From positions 9,220,501-9,284,500 of the forward strand of contig NZ_CP100604.1 in NCBI RefSeq assembly GCF_031202265.1: a DNA stretch of 64,000 nt, in the 5' to 3' direction. Position 1 is the first letter of the stretch. Each line of letters starts with the position of its first letter. Position numbers and translations under genes: made by a program. This document shows, piece after piece, positions 28,421 through 35,788 of this stretch. A model generated the notes under the pieces. That model had not been told where the DNA came from, ran no database searches, and saw only the letters and a list, made by a program, of their open reading frames with translations. The DNA comes from Bradyrhizobium sp. Ash2021. Lineage in GTDB: Bacteria > Pseudomonadota > Alphaproteobacteria > Rhizobiales > Xanthobacteraceae.

Positions 28421-28825
28421 CTAGAATTTGGTGATCGGCTCCAGCGTTTCGCCTTTGCGGAATGCGCGCAGCGGCGCGGTGTCGCTGTAGACGCGCTCCT
28501 CGATGATCTTGCCGTCTTGAATCCGGAATTTGTCGACGCCGCGCCAGTCGAACCGTGCGCCGTTGATGACCCGGGTGGTCTGCCATTCGATGATGACGAC
28601 ATCGCCGCGCGAGGTCCAGTCGAGCAATTGCCAGACGAAATCCGGGGCGGCGGCTTTCTGCACCTCCATCAGTCGATCGAGTTCGCTTCCCGAGACCGCG
28701 CGGTCCACCAGCGGCGTGTGCAGCAAGCCTTCCGGGTGCCACAGATCGAGAAAAGCCTTGCCATCGCGCGCCGCCCAGGCGGCGGCAAATCGCGTCACGA
28801 AATCCTGAATCTCTGCATCGGTCAT
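28421..28825 (-). CDS. SnoaL/NTF2-like protein
   Basis: 134 residues with the NTF2-like cone fold pattern: an N-terminal helix FVTRFAAAWAARDGKAFLDLW, PEGLLHTPL, then alternating strands ending in GKIIEERVYSDTAPLRAF. Such proteins are isomerases, hydrolases or ligand binders; the Asp/His/Trp pocket residues do not identify a substrate. ATG 28825 has GGAGA upstream. It is a lone gene, followed by the repeat at 28361 and preceded by another at 28913. Confidence 0.78.
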   Translation of the reverse strand: MTDAEIQDFVTRFAAAWAARDGKAFLDLWHPEGLLHTPLVDRAVSGSELDRLMEVQKAAAPDFVWQLLDWTSRGDVVIIEWQTTRVINGARFDWRGVDKFRIQDGKIIEERVYSDTAPLRAFRKGETLEPITKF

Positions 28826-28912
28826 TGGTCGTCTCCATTGTGTGTGATGGAGACGCTAAGGGCCGTTTCGGAATTCGTCTGGCGGTTTACGGACCTGACG
28901 TTTCCAGGGAAA

Positions 28913-28997
28913 CGTCATTGCGAGCGAAGCGAAGCAATCCATCTCACCACGAAAAGAAAGAATGGATTGCTTCGTCGCTTCGCTCCTCGCAATGACG
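28913..28997. repeat. Dispersed 85-bp inverted repeat, copy 3
   Basis: CGTCATTGCGAGCGAAGCGA at the left, GCTTCGCTCCTCGCAATGACG at the right, with the loop CTCACCACGAAAAGAAAGA. Very close to copy 2 (9757), including the AAAGAAAGAATGGATTGC segment. Lies between ogt and the divergently placed SnoaL-like gene. Confidence 0.9.
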
Positions 28998-29012
28998 AGA
29001 AGCCGATATCAG

Positions 29013-29534
29013 CTAAATCGCCACGCCTTCGTGCTTTAGCAGCCAGCGCTTCCGCTCGAGCCCGCCGCCATATTTGACCAGGGAACCATTGGCGCCGATC
29101 AGGCGATGACAGGGGATCACCACGCTGATCGGATTTGAGCCGTTGGCGTGGCCGACCGCGCGCATCGCGTTGGGCAATTTCAGTTTCGCCGCCAGCGCGC
29201 CGTAGCTCATCGTTGTGCCGGCGGGGATTCCTGGCAGCGCGTTCCAGACCTTTTGCTGGAACGGCGTGCCGGCAACGCGCCATCTGATCGCGGTCAGGCG
29301 ATCGAGATCGCCTTTGAAATAACCTGATAGCGCCGCCCTGAGCTCTTGGGGAGCCCGTGCGCCGCGCAACACCACGGCACCCACTTGCAGCCGCAGCAGC
29401 TCCTTCATGCGCGGCGCAAAATCCTCCCAGTCCAGCGCGCGCAAAACGCCGCCGGCATCGGTAACGAGCAGCGCCACGCCAATCGGCGTTTGCAGCCGGT
29501 CGAGACCGAACGTTTCAGGCGGCTTCGCGGGCAT
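29013..29534 (-). CDS. ogt: Methylated-DNA--[protein]-cysteine S-methyltransferase
   Basis: 173-residue suicide repair protein that removes O6-alkyl groups from guanine to its own Cys142, seen in VVIPCHRLIG. The helix-turn-helix region VWNALPGIPAGTTMSYGALA and the RAVGHANGSNP Asn hinge are intact. ATG 29534 lies within the 3-prime end of the Ada-AlkA gene (20-bp overlap), so both are read from one transcript. This placement gives one operon for direct reversal and base excision of alkylation damage. Confidence 0.93.
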   Translation of the reverse strand: MPAKPPETFGLDRLQTPIGVALLVTDAGGVLRALDWEDFAPRMKELLRLQVGAVVLRGARAPQELRAALSGYFKGDLDRLTAIRWRVAGTPFQQKVWNALPGIPAGTTMSYGALAAKLKLPNAMRAVGHANGSNPISVVIPCHRLIGANGSLVKYGGGLERKRWLLKHEGVAI

Positions 29535-31023
29535 CGATTTTTCCGGACAGCGCGGGATGCTGGACGCCGGCGGCCCACAAATGCAAGGCCGCGTAGGCGC
29601 GCCACGGCCGCCAGCGCTCGGCGCGCGACAGCAGCTCCGGCGGCGAGGGACGCCGGCCGTCGGAATCGGCCAGGGCGCGCAGCAAGCCGACATCGGCGGC
29701 CGGGAACGCATCGGGTTCGCGCAGCTCGCGCATGGCGATGTATTGCGCGGTCCATTCACCGATCCCCGGCAACGACCGCAGTTTTACAATGGCGTCTTCG
29801 AGGTTGGCGCCGCGGCTGAAGATCGCGGGATCGGCGACAATCGCCTGCGCCAGCGACGTCACCGCTCTCGCCCGCGCACCGGGCATGCCGAGCGTTGCCA
29901 GATTTTCTCCTGCGATCCGCGCGGTCGACGGAAACAGATGGCTGAGGCCTTCGCTCTCGCGCAGCGCCGCCGGCAGCGGATCGCCAAAGGCCTGCACCAG
30001 TTTGCCGAGCAGTCTGGTCGCGGCCGGAACGGTGATCTGCTGGCCGAAGATTGCGCGCACCGCGAGCTCAAAACCGTCCCAGGCGCCGGGCACGCGCAGG
30101 CCCGGCCGTGCCGCCACCAGCGGCGCCAGCGCCGGATCGAGCGCCAGATGCGCCCCGATCGTATCGGGATCGGCCGATAGATCGAACACCCGCCGCACCC
30201 GCGCGATGATCTGCGGCAATGCCGCCATATCGGGAAAACGTACCCGGACATCGACGCGATTCTTGTCCGCCGGCTTGACGCTGATCACGCCGCAATTTTC
30301 GCCGATCGCGATCGAGCGCCGGTAGACATTTTCCGACACGGTCTCGACGCCGGGAATGGCGCGGGCGGCGAGAAAGGCCAGCATCGCGTCCCAATCATAG
30401 GGCGGCCGGTAGGCGAGACGAACCGACAATGCGCCGGCTTCGCGCCCGTCCTTGCCCCTGTCGCGGATACGCCGCAGCGCCGCCGGCGGACGGCCGAACA
30501 AGTCACGAAAGGTTTCGTTGAAACGGCGGACGCTGTTGAAACCCGAAGCCAGCGCGACCTCCGCCATCGGCAGCGTGGTCTCATGGATCAACTGCTTGGC
30601 GAGCAGCACCCGCCGCGTCTGCGCCACCGTGACCGGCGACGCACCGACATGCTGGGCGAACAGCCGCCGTAGCTGCCGCGCGCCGACGCCGAGCCGGTTG
30701 GCAAGGCCCTCGACATCGTCGCCGGCGAGCCCGCCGGATTCGATCAACGCCAGCGCGCGCGACACGGTGTTGGAGGTGCCGCGCCAGAACGCAAGCTCGG
30801 GCGAGACTTCCGGCCGGCAGCGCAGGCAGGGGCGAAAGCCGGCCTCCTGCGCCGCCGCCGCGGAAGGATAGAACGACACATTCTCGAATTTTGGCGTGCG
30901 CGCCGGACAGATCGGCCGGCAATAGATGCCCGTGGTCCTGACGCCAACGAACAGCCTTCCGTCGAAGCGCGCATCCCGCGTCGAGATCGCGCGGAAGCAG
31001 GCGGTGCGGTCCATATCCATCAT
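29515..31023 (-). CDS. Ada-AlkA fusion: alkylation-responsive regulator plus 3-methyladenine DNA glycosylase
   Basis: About 503 residues with four parts. The Ada N-terminal zinc/methyl-acceptor domain (GIYCRPICPA and FRPCLRCRPE, four Cys) is followed by an AraC-type helix-turn-helix (LANRLGVGARQLRRLF, EVALASGFNSVRRFNETF). Then come an AlkA N-terminal domain and a helix-hairpin-helix glycosylase (LRSLPGIGEWTAQYIAM, with catalytic Asp in FPAADVGLLRAL). It lacks the C-terminal Ogt domain, which is supplied by the next gene. The start is uncertain: ATG 31023 leaves 19 bp after the thioesterase gene, while a TTG at 31053 would overlap it. Expected to sense methylphosphotriesters and activate the operon. 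Confidence 0.9.
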   Translation of the reverse strand: MMDMDRTACFRAISTRDARFDGRLFVGVRTTGIYCRPICPARTPKFENVSFYPSAAAAQEAGFRPCLRCRPEVSPELAFWRGTSNTVSRALALIESGGLAGDDVEGLANRLGVGARQLRRLFAQHVGASPVTVAQTRRVLLAKQLIHETTLPMAEVALASGFNSVRRFNETFRDLFGRPPAALRRIRDRGKDGREAGALSVRLAYRPPYDWDAMLAFLAARAIPGVETVSENVYRRSIAIGENCGVISVKPADKNRVDVRVRFPDMAALPQIIARVRRVFDLSADPDTIGAHLALDPALAPLVAARPGLRVPGAWDGFELAVRAIFGQQITVPAATRLLGKLVQAFGDPLPAALRESEGLSHLFPSTARIAGENLATLGMPGARARAVTSLAQAIVADPAIFSRGANLEDAIVKLRSLPGIGEWTAQYIAMRELREPDAFPAADVGLLRALADSDGRRPSPPELLSRAERWRPWRAYAALHLWAAGVQHPALSGKIDAREAA

Positions 31024-31042
31024 GGAAATATCGGACAAACGA

Positions 31043-31528
31043 TCAGCTCTCAAAAATCAGGCAGGTGGTTGTACCATGGGCGAGCAAACGCCCCTTGCCA
31101 TCGGTGATGCGCCCTTCGGCGGTGCCGACACGCCGGCCGCGGCTCAACACGACGCCTTCGGCCCTGATCTCTCCGGTCTCCGGCGTAATCGGCCGCAGCA
31201 GCGAAATCTTGAACTCGAGCGTCGTCTGCCCGACGCCTTTCTCGAGGGTCGACTGGACGGCCAATCCCATGCAGCTGTCGAGCAGCGTGGCCGCCAGACC
31301 GCCGTGCACCGTGCCGGCAGGATTGAGATGAATGTCGCTCGGTTTCGCGGTAACGACCACGCGCCCGCTCGCGGCTTCAGCCACATCATAACCCAGGGTC
31401 TGGGCGATGGTGTTGAGGGGCAGCGTTCCGTCGGCCAGCCCCTGAACGAATTCCAGCCCGCTCATCGCCTTCTGCGTGCCGGCACTGACGGTCCCATAGG
31501 TCTTGCTGGCGTTACGACCCGGCATCAT
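31043..31528 (-). CDS. PaaI-type hotdog-fold thioesterase
   Basis: 161 residues with one 4HBT hotdog domain: NPAGTVHGGLAATLLDSCMG is the conserved hot-dog helix and active-site region, followed by FKISLLRPIT and GRRVGTAEGRI. Such enzymes hydrolyse aryl- or acyl-CoA. ATG 31528 has AGGAA about seven bases upstream; ATG 31534 and an upstream frame are alternatives. The stop is 19 bp before the Ada-AlkA start, so it may lead that operon, although a functional link to DNA repair is not obvious. Confidence 0.85.
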   Translation of the reverse strand: MMPGRNASKTYGTVSAGTQKAMSGLEFVQGLADGTLPLNTIAQTLGYDVAEAASGRVVVTAKPSDIHLNPAGTVHGGLAATLLDSCMGLAVQSTLEKGVGQTTLEFKISLLRPITPETGEIRAEGVVLSRGRRVGTAEGRITDGKGRLLAHGTTTCLIFES

Positions 31529-31702
31529 TGTCATTTCCTGGCGTTGCGGTGCATCGATCGAAGCATCATCGATCGGGACCGGATTGTCTGGCGGTTTTCG
31601 GACATCATCATTTTCGTCCAATTCCTAGTTAGCCGCCGCACTTTTCACGCTGGGCATGCTAGCGTCCACCCGAATTCCGTTGCCGGTTGGGGGGACCGCA
31701 CC

Positions 31703-32065
31703 ATGATTTGGATCGCCAATGGCCTGGTGGCGCTGGTCGCCGCGCTGCATGTCTATTTTCTGGTGCTGGAGATGTTTCTCTGGACCAAGCCGCTCGGCCT
31801 GAAAACCTTTCGCAACACGCCCGAGAAGGCTGCCGAATCCGCGGTGCTCGCCGCCAATCAGGGGCTCTATAACGGCTTCCTTGCCGCGGGCCTTGTCTGG
31901 GGCCTGTTCCATGGCAATCCCGGCTTCGCGTTCCAGATCAAAACCTTCTTTCTGCTCTGCGTGATCGTTGCCGGTATTTATGGCGCCGCCACCGTCAGCC
32001 GCCGGATCCTGTATGTGCAGGCAGCACCGGCTGTGCTGGCGTTGATCCTGCTCAGGCTGGCGTAA
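31703..32065 (+). CDS. DUF1304 small membrane protein
   Basis: 120 residues with four hydrophobic helices and the family pattern ALHVYFLVLEMFLWTKP, FRNTPE, ANQGLYNGFLAAGL and KTFFLLCVIVAGIYGAATV. DUF1304 proteins are of unknown function. ATG 31703 has GGGGGGACC upstream. It begins 174 bp from the divergent thioesterase start and ends 99 bp before the first binding-protein gene. Confidence 0.85.
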   Translation: MIWIANGLVALVAALHVYFLVLEMFLWTKPLGLKTFRNTPEKAAESAVLAANQGLYNGFLAAGLVWGLFHGNPGFAFQIKTFFLLCVIVAGIYGAATVSRRILYVQAAPAVLALILLRLA

Positions 32066-32164
32066 GGCACTCGCCTTGGCATTGCCTTGCAATGCCACAA
32101 CCGATCCCCCAAACTCCCCGTCAACGATGGCATTCGACCATCGGCACATATGGGAGATAACGAT

Positions 32165-33391
32165 ATGAAGAACGGGATTACCCGGCTAATCGCGACGACT
32201 GCGCTTGCCATTGCACTGTCGGCATCATCGGCCCTTGCGCAAAAGAAATACGACACCGGCGCCACCGATACCGAGATCAAGATCGGCCAGACCGTGCCGT
32301 TCTCGGGCCCTGCTTCCGCCTATGCCGGCATCGGCAAGACGCAAGCTGCGTACCTGAAGATGATCAACGACCAGGGCGGCATCAACGGCCGCAAGCTCAA
32401 TCTGATCCAGTATGACGACGCCTATTCGCCGCCGAAGGCGGTCGAGCAGGTGCGCAAGCTGGTCGAAGGCGACGAGGTCCTGTTCACCTTCCAGATCATC
32501 GGCACGCCGTCGAATGCCGCGGTCCAGAAATACCTCAACGGCAGGAAGGTGCCGCAACTGCTCGCCTCGACCGGCGCCTCGCGCTTCTCCGATCCGCAAA
32601 ATGCGCCCTGGACCATCGCGTTCAATCCCAATTACCAGTCGGAGGGCCGCATCTACGCCAAATACATTCTGAAGAATTACCCCAACGCCAGGATCGGCAT
32701 CTTCTACCAGAACGACGACCTCGGCCGCGACTACATCACCGGCCTCAAGGCCGGGCTTGGCGACAAGGCCGCGGCCATGATCGTCGGCGAAGTGTCGTAC
32801 GAGTTGACCGACCCGACCATCGATTCGCAGATCGTGAAACTGAAATCGCTGGGCGCCGATCTGCTCTACGACGCCTCGACGCCGAAATTCGCGGCGCAGG
32901 CGATCAAGAAGGTCGCCGACCTCGCCTGGAAGCCGGTCCACATCCTCGACATCAATGCGAGTCCGGTGTCGGCGACGCTGAAGCCCGCGGGCCTCGACAT
33001 CTCCAGGGACATCGTTTCCACCAATTACGGCAAGGATCCGGCCGACCCGCAGTGGAAGGACGATGCCGGCCTGAAAGCCTATTTCGCCTTCATGGACAAA
33101 TATTATCCGGAGGGCGACAAGCTCAACACCGTCAACACCTACGGCTATTCGACCGCGGAATTGCTGGTGCAGATCCTGCGTCAGTGCGGCGACGATCTCA
33201 CCCGCGAAAACCTGATGAGGCAGGCGACCAGCCTGAAGAACTTCGTCCCCAGCCTGGCGCTGCCCGGCATGTCGATCACGACGGGGCCGAACGACTATCG
33301 CATCAACAAGCAGATGCAGATGATGAAGTTCAACGGCGAGCGCTGGGAGTTGTTCGGCCCGATCATCGAGGATACCGGACCTGCGGGTTAG
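32165..33391 (+). CDS. ABC-transporter substrate-binding protein, branched-chain amino acid type (paralogue 1)
   Basis: 408-residue periplasmic binding protein with a signal peptide ending SASSALAQ. The type I fold starts TEIKIGQTVPFSGPASAYAG, with YDDAYSPPKAVEQVRKL, FYQNDDLGRDY and INTYGYSTAELL-type NTYGYSTAELL typical of the LivK/Peripla_BP_6 family. Ligands of such proteins include amino acids, urea, amides and aromatic acids. ATG 32165 has GGGAGATAA upstream. No permease or ATPase genes lie nearby, and the next gene encodes a protein of identical length and very similar sequence, so the pair arose by tandem duplication. Confidence 0.92.
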   Translation: MKNGITRLIATTALAIALSASSALAQKKYDTGATDTEIKIGQTVPFSGPASAYAGIGKTQAAYLKMINDQGGINGRKLNLIQYDDAYSPPKAVEQVRKLVEGDEVLFTFQIIGTPSNAAVQKYLNGRKVPQLLASTGASRFSDPQNAPWTIAFNPNYQSEGRIYAKYILKNYPNARIGIFYQNDDLGRDYITGLKAGLGDKAAAMIVGEVSYELTDPTIDSQIVKLKSLGADLLYDASTPKFAAQAIKKVADLAWKPVHILDINASPVSATLKPAGLDISRDIVSTNYGKDPADPQWKDDAGLKAYFAFMDKYYPEGDKLNTVNTYGYSTAELLVQILRQCGDDLTRENLMRQATSLKNFVPSLALPGMSITTGPNDYRINKQMQMMKFNGERWELFGPIIEDTGPAG

Positions 33392-33399
33392 TTCTCTTA

Positions 33400-33558
33400 C
33401 CTCGCCCCGCTTGCGGGGAGAGCATAGGCCGCCGCTTGCGGCGGCCGTTCTTGAAACGTCGAAGCCTTTGCATAGCGAAGGCTTCGGGTGAGGGGGACCC
33501 TCCGCGAGCATTACCCGCGGAGAGTCCCCTTCTCCCCGCACGCGGGGAGAAGGGGCGC
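33400..33558. repeat. Dispersed repeat with CCTCGCCCCGCTTGCGGGGAG arms, long version
   Basis: Starts CCTCGCCCCGCTTGCGGGGA, contains GGCCGCCGCTTGCGGCGGCC and CGAAGCC...GGCTTCGGGTGAGGGGGA, then GCGGAGAGTCCCCTTCTCCC, and ends CGCACGCGGGGAGAAGGGGCG. Shares most blocks with 8266-8400. Lies 9 bp after the stop of the first binding-protein gene; the rest of the 353-bp gap to the next gene holds no gene. Confidence 0.8.
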
Positions 33559-33744
33559 TGGGCCACTGCACCCGCATCAATCCTACTTTCGTCGGCCCGA
33601 AATCGTTCACCTTTTCGGCAGGGCTCACCTTGCATTGCAGCAAGCGTTCCGCCAGTATCCCGGCCAGCGATGGCATCCACTGGGCCGATCAAGGCCCGGG
33701 ACAAGACCGTCGGCTCAATCACAACACATGAGGAAATAAGCATT

Positions 33745-34971
33745 ATGAGGAAGGGTATTCTCCATCTGGTCACCGGCACGGCGCTCGCAATCGCGCTGTC
33801 GGCCTCGTCGGCCTACGCGCAGAAGAAATACGATACCGGCGCGACCGATACCGAGATCAAGGTCGGCCAGACCAATCCGTTCAGCGGACCGGCCTCGTCG
33901 TACGCGACCATCGGCAAGACCCAGGCCGCCTATATGAAGATGATCAACGACCAGGGCGGCGTGAACGGCCGCAAGATCAATCTGATCCAGTATGACGACG
34001 CCTACTCCCCGCCCAAGGCCGTCGAGCAGGTGCGCAAGCTGGTCGAGAGCGACGAAGTGCTGCTCACGTTCCAGATCCTCGGCACACCCTCGAACGCGGC
34101 GGTACAGAAATATCTCAATGCCAAGAAGGTGCCGCAGCTGTTCGCCGCCACCGGCGCGTCGAAGTTCACCGACCCGAAGAATTTCCCGTGGACGATGGGT
34201 TTCAACCCCAACTACTTCGTCGAAGGCCGCATCTACGGCCAGTACATCATCAAAAATCATCCGAATGCCAAGGTCGGAATCCTCTATCAGAACGACGACC
34301 TCGGTAAGGACTATCTGAACGGCATCAAGGCCGGCCTCGGCGACAAGGCCGCGACCATGATCGTGGCCGAGGCCTCCTACGAGGTTTCCGATCCGACCAT
34401 CGATTCGCAGATCCTCAAGATCAAGTCCTCCGGTGCGGACCTGTTCTTCAGCGCATCGACCCCGAAGCAGGCGGCACAGGCGATCAAGAAAATCGCCGAG
34501 CTCGACTGGCATCCGGTGCACATCCTCGACATCAACGCCACCTCGGTCGGCGCGGTGATGAAGCCGGCGGGACTCGAGGCCTCCAAGGGAGTGATCAGCG
34601 TCAACTACGGCAAGGATCCGCTCGATCCGACCTGGAAGGACGATGCCGGCATGAAGAAGTATCTCGACTTCATGGCGAAGTACTATCCCGATGGCGACAA
34701 GGACTCGATCTTCAACACCTATGGCTACTCGACCTCGCAGTTGCTGATTCACGTTCTCAAGGCGTGCGGCGACGACCTGACGCGCGAGAACGTCATGAAG
34801 CAGGCCACCAGCCTGAAGAATGTCCAGCTCGACCTGTCGCTGCCGGGCATCGTCAACAGCACCGCGCCGGACGACTATCGCGTCAACAAGCAGTTGCAGA
34901 TGCAGAAGTTCAACGGCGAGCGCTGGGAACTGTTCGGCCCGATCCTCGAGGATTCCGGCCCGGCGGGCTAG
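33745..34971 (+). CDS. ABC-transporter substrate-binding protein, branched-chain amino acid type (paralogue 2)
   Basis: 408 residues, aligned without apparent gaps to the previous gene product. Both share TALAIALSASSA, KKYDTGATDTEIK, QAAYxKMINDQGG and ERWELFGPI in the same places. Differences are spread through the ligand-binding region (for example NPFSGPASSYATIGK against VPFSGPASAYAGIGK), so the pockets may differ. The signal peptide ends SASSAYAQ. GAGGAAATAAG precedes ATG 33745. The repeat at 33400 separates the two copies, and a terminator follows at 35092. Confidence 0.92.
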   Translation: MRKGILHLVTGTALAIALSASSAYAQKKYDTGATDTEIKVGQTNPFSGPASSYATIGKTQAAYMKMINDQGGVNGRKINLIQYDDAYSPPKAVEQVRKLVESDEVLLTFQILGTPSNAAVQKYLNAKKVPQLFAATGASKFTDPKNFPWTMGFNPNYFVEGRIYGQYIIKNHPNAKVGILYQNDDLGKDYLNGIKAGLGDKAATMIVAEASYEVSDPTIDSQILKIKSSGADLFFSASTPKQAAQAIKKIAELDWHPVHILDINATSVGAVMKPAGLEASKGVISVNYGKDPLDPTWKDDAGMKKYLDFMAKYYPDGDKDSIFNTYGYSTSQLLIHVLKACGDDLTRENVMKQATSLKNVQLDLSLPGIVNSTAPDDYRVNKQLQMQKFNGERWELFGPILEDSGPAG

Positions 34972-34988
34972 TAGTACGGTTCGACGCT

Positions 34989-35074
34989 CGTCATTGCGAG
35001 GAGCGCAGCGAACGAAGCAATCCATTCTTTCTTGGCGCGGCGAGATGGATTGCTTCGCTTCGCTCGCAATGACG
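34989..35074. repeat. Dispersed 85-bp inverted repeat, copy 4
   Basis: Opposite orientation to copies 1-3: CGTCATTGCGAGGAGCGCAG at the left and GCTTCGCTTCGCTCGCAATGACG at the right, loop TCTTTCTTGGCGCGGCGAG. Located just after the second binding-protein gene. Confidence 0.9.
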
Positions 35075-35091
35075 GGCGGTTAAGATCTGCA

Positions 35092-35122
35092 ATCGGCGGT
35101 TTCTCGGAGCCGCCGATTTTTT
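35092..35122 (+). terminator. Rho-independent terminator
   Basis: Stem ATCGGCGG (35092-35099) with CCGCCGAT (35110-35117), 10-base loop TTTCTCGGAG, then a run of five T. Located 120 bp past the second binding-protein gene, so it should end that transcript. This is the clearest intrinsic terminator in the window. Confidence 0.8.
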
Positions 35123-35139
35123 GTGCCGGCTTTTCGCCT

Positions 35140-35223
35140 GTCATTATCGGGCTTGATCCGGCAGCCTATCCCATAGGGAGGCGTTTTTCTTGATGGATGC
35201 GCGGGTCAAGCCCGCGCATGACG
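35140..35223. repeat. Inverted element with CGGGCTTGATCC / CGGGTCAAGCCCG units
   Basis: Left block GTCATTATCGGGCTTGATCCGG, right block GCGCGGGTCAAGCCCGCGCATGAC. Ends are partly complementary and the right block forms its own hairpin. A related CCGGACTTGATCCGG unit is embedded in the mosaic repeat at 52973. Confidence 0.65.
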
Positions 35224-35231
35224 AGCGAAAC

Positions 35232-35657
35232 TCACTTCGGAATCTCCCCAAACGTCTTGCCGACCGGCAACACCGCGTGCCGGATCAGGCGCGAATCCTC
35301 GACGGCCGCCTGGCGGTGTTTCACCGCTTCCCGGTAAACGGGATCGCGGATCATTTCCGCAAACGCAGCGACGCTTGGATATTCGGCGATGAAGCAGTGA
35401 TCCCAGCGCTCTTCCGCAGGGCCTATCAACATCAGCTCGAACCGGCCCTGCCAGACGATGCGCCCGCCGAGGCGTCCGAACACCGGCCCGCTTTCCCGGC
35501 CATAGGCCGCATAGGCTTCCGCGCCGGTTGCCTTGCGGCCGTCGGGATAGGCCGCGTGTTCCCTCAAGCGCACCAGATTGAGCATGTGGATCGGCCCTGG
35601 CCGATCGTTGGCGCGGAATTGCGCGAAAACTTCCTTGGTCGGATCGATGTGGCCCAT
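35232..35657 (-). CDS. DUF1330-family protein
   Basis: 141 residues with a ferredoxin-like dimeric alpha-beta barrel pattern: GPIHMLNLVRLREHAAYPDG, AYAAYGRESGPVFGRLGG, ERWDHCFIAEYPSVAAFAEM and DPVYREAVKHRQAAVEDSRL. The last segment (DPxY...R..A..DSRL) is a DUF1330 hallmark. Related to EthD and antibiotic monooxygenase folds; reaction unknown. ATG 35657 has AAGGAGAG upstream. Divergent from the penicillin-binding protein gene. Confidence 0.85.
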   Translation of the reverse strand: MGHIDPTKEVFAQFRANDRPGPIHMLNLVRLREHAAYPDGRKATGAEAYAAYGRESGPVFGRLGGRIVWQGRFELMLIGPAEERWDHCFIAEYPSVAAFAEMIRDPVYREAVKHRQAAVEDSRLIRHAVLPVGKTFGEIPK

Positions 35658-35788
35658 GCGGCTCTCCTTGTGACTTTGGCCACCTTTACCACGCACCGCC
35701 CCACCTCCTAATCCCCCGTTAACCTTTGCGTAACCGGCCCTTAAATTCCGGGCGCTAGCGTGCGGCGGGACCGGTGTGGGCGGTGCGT

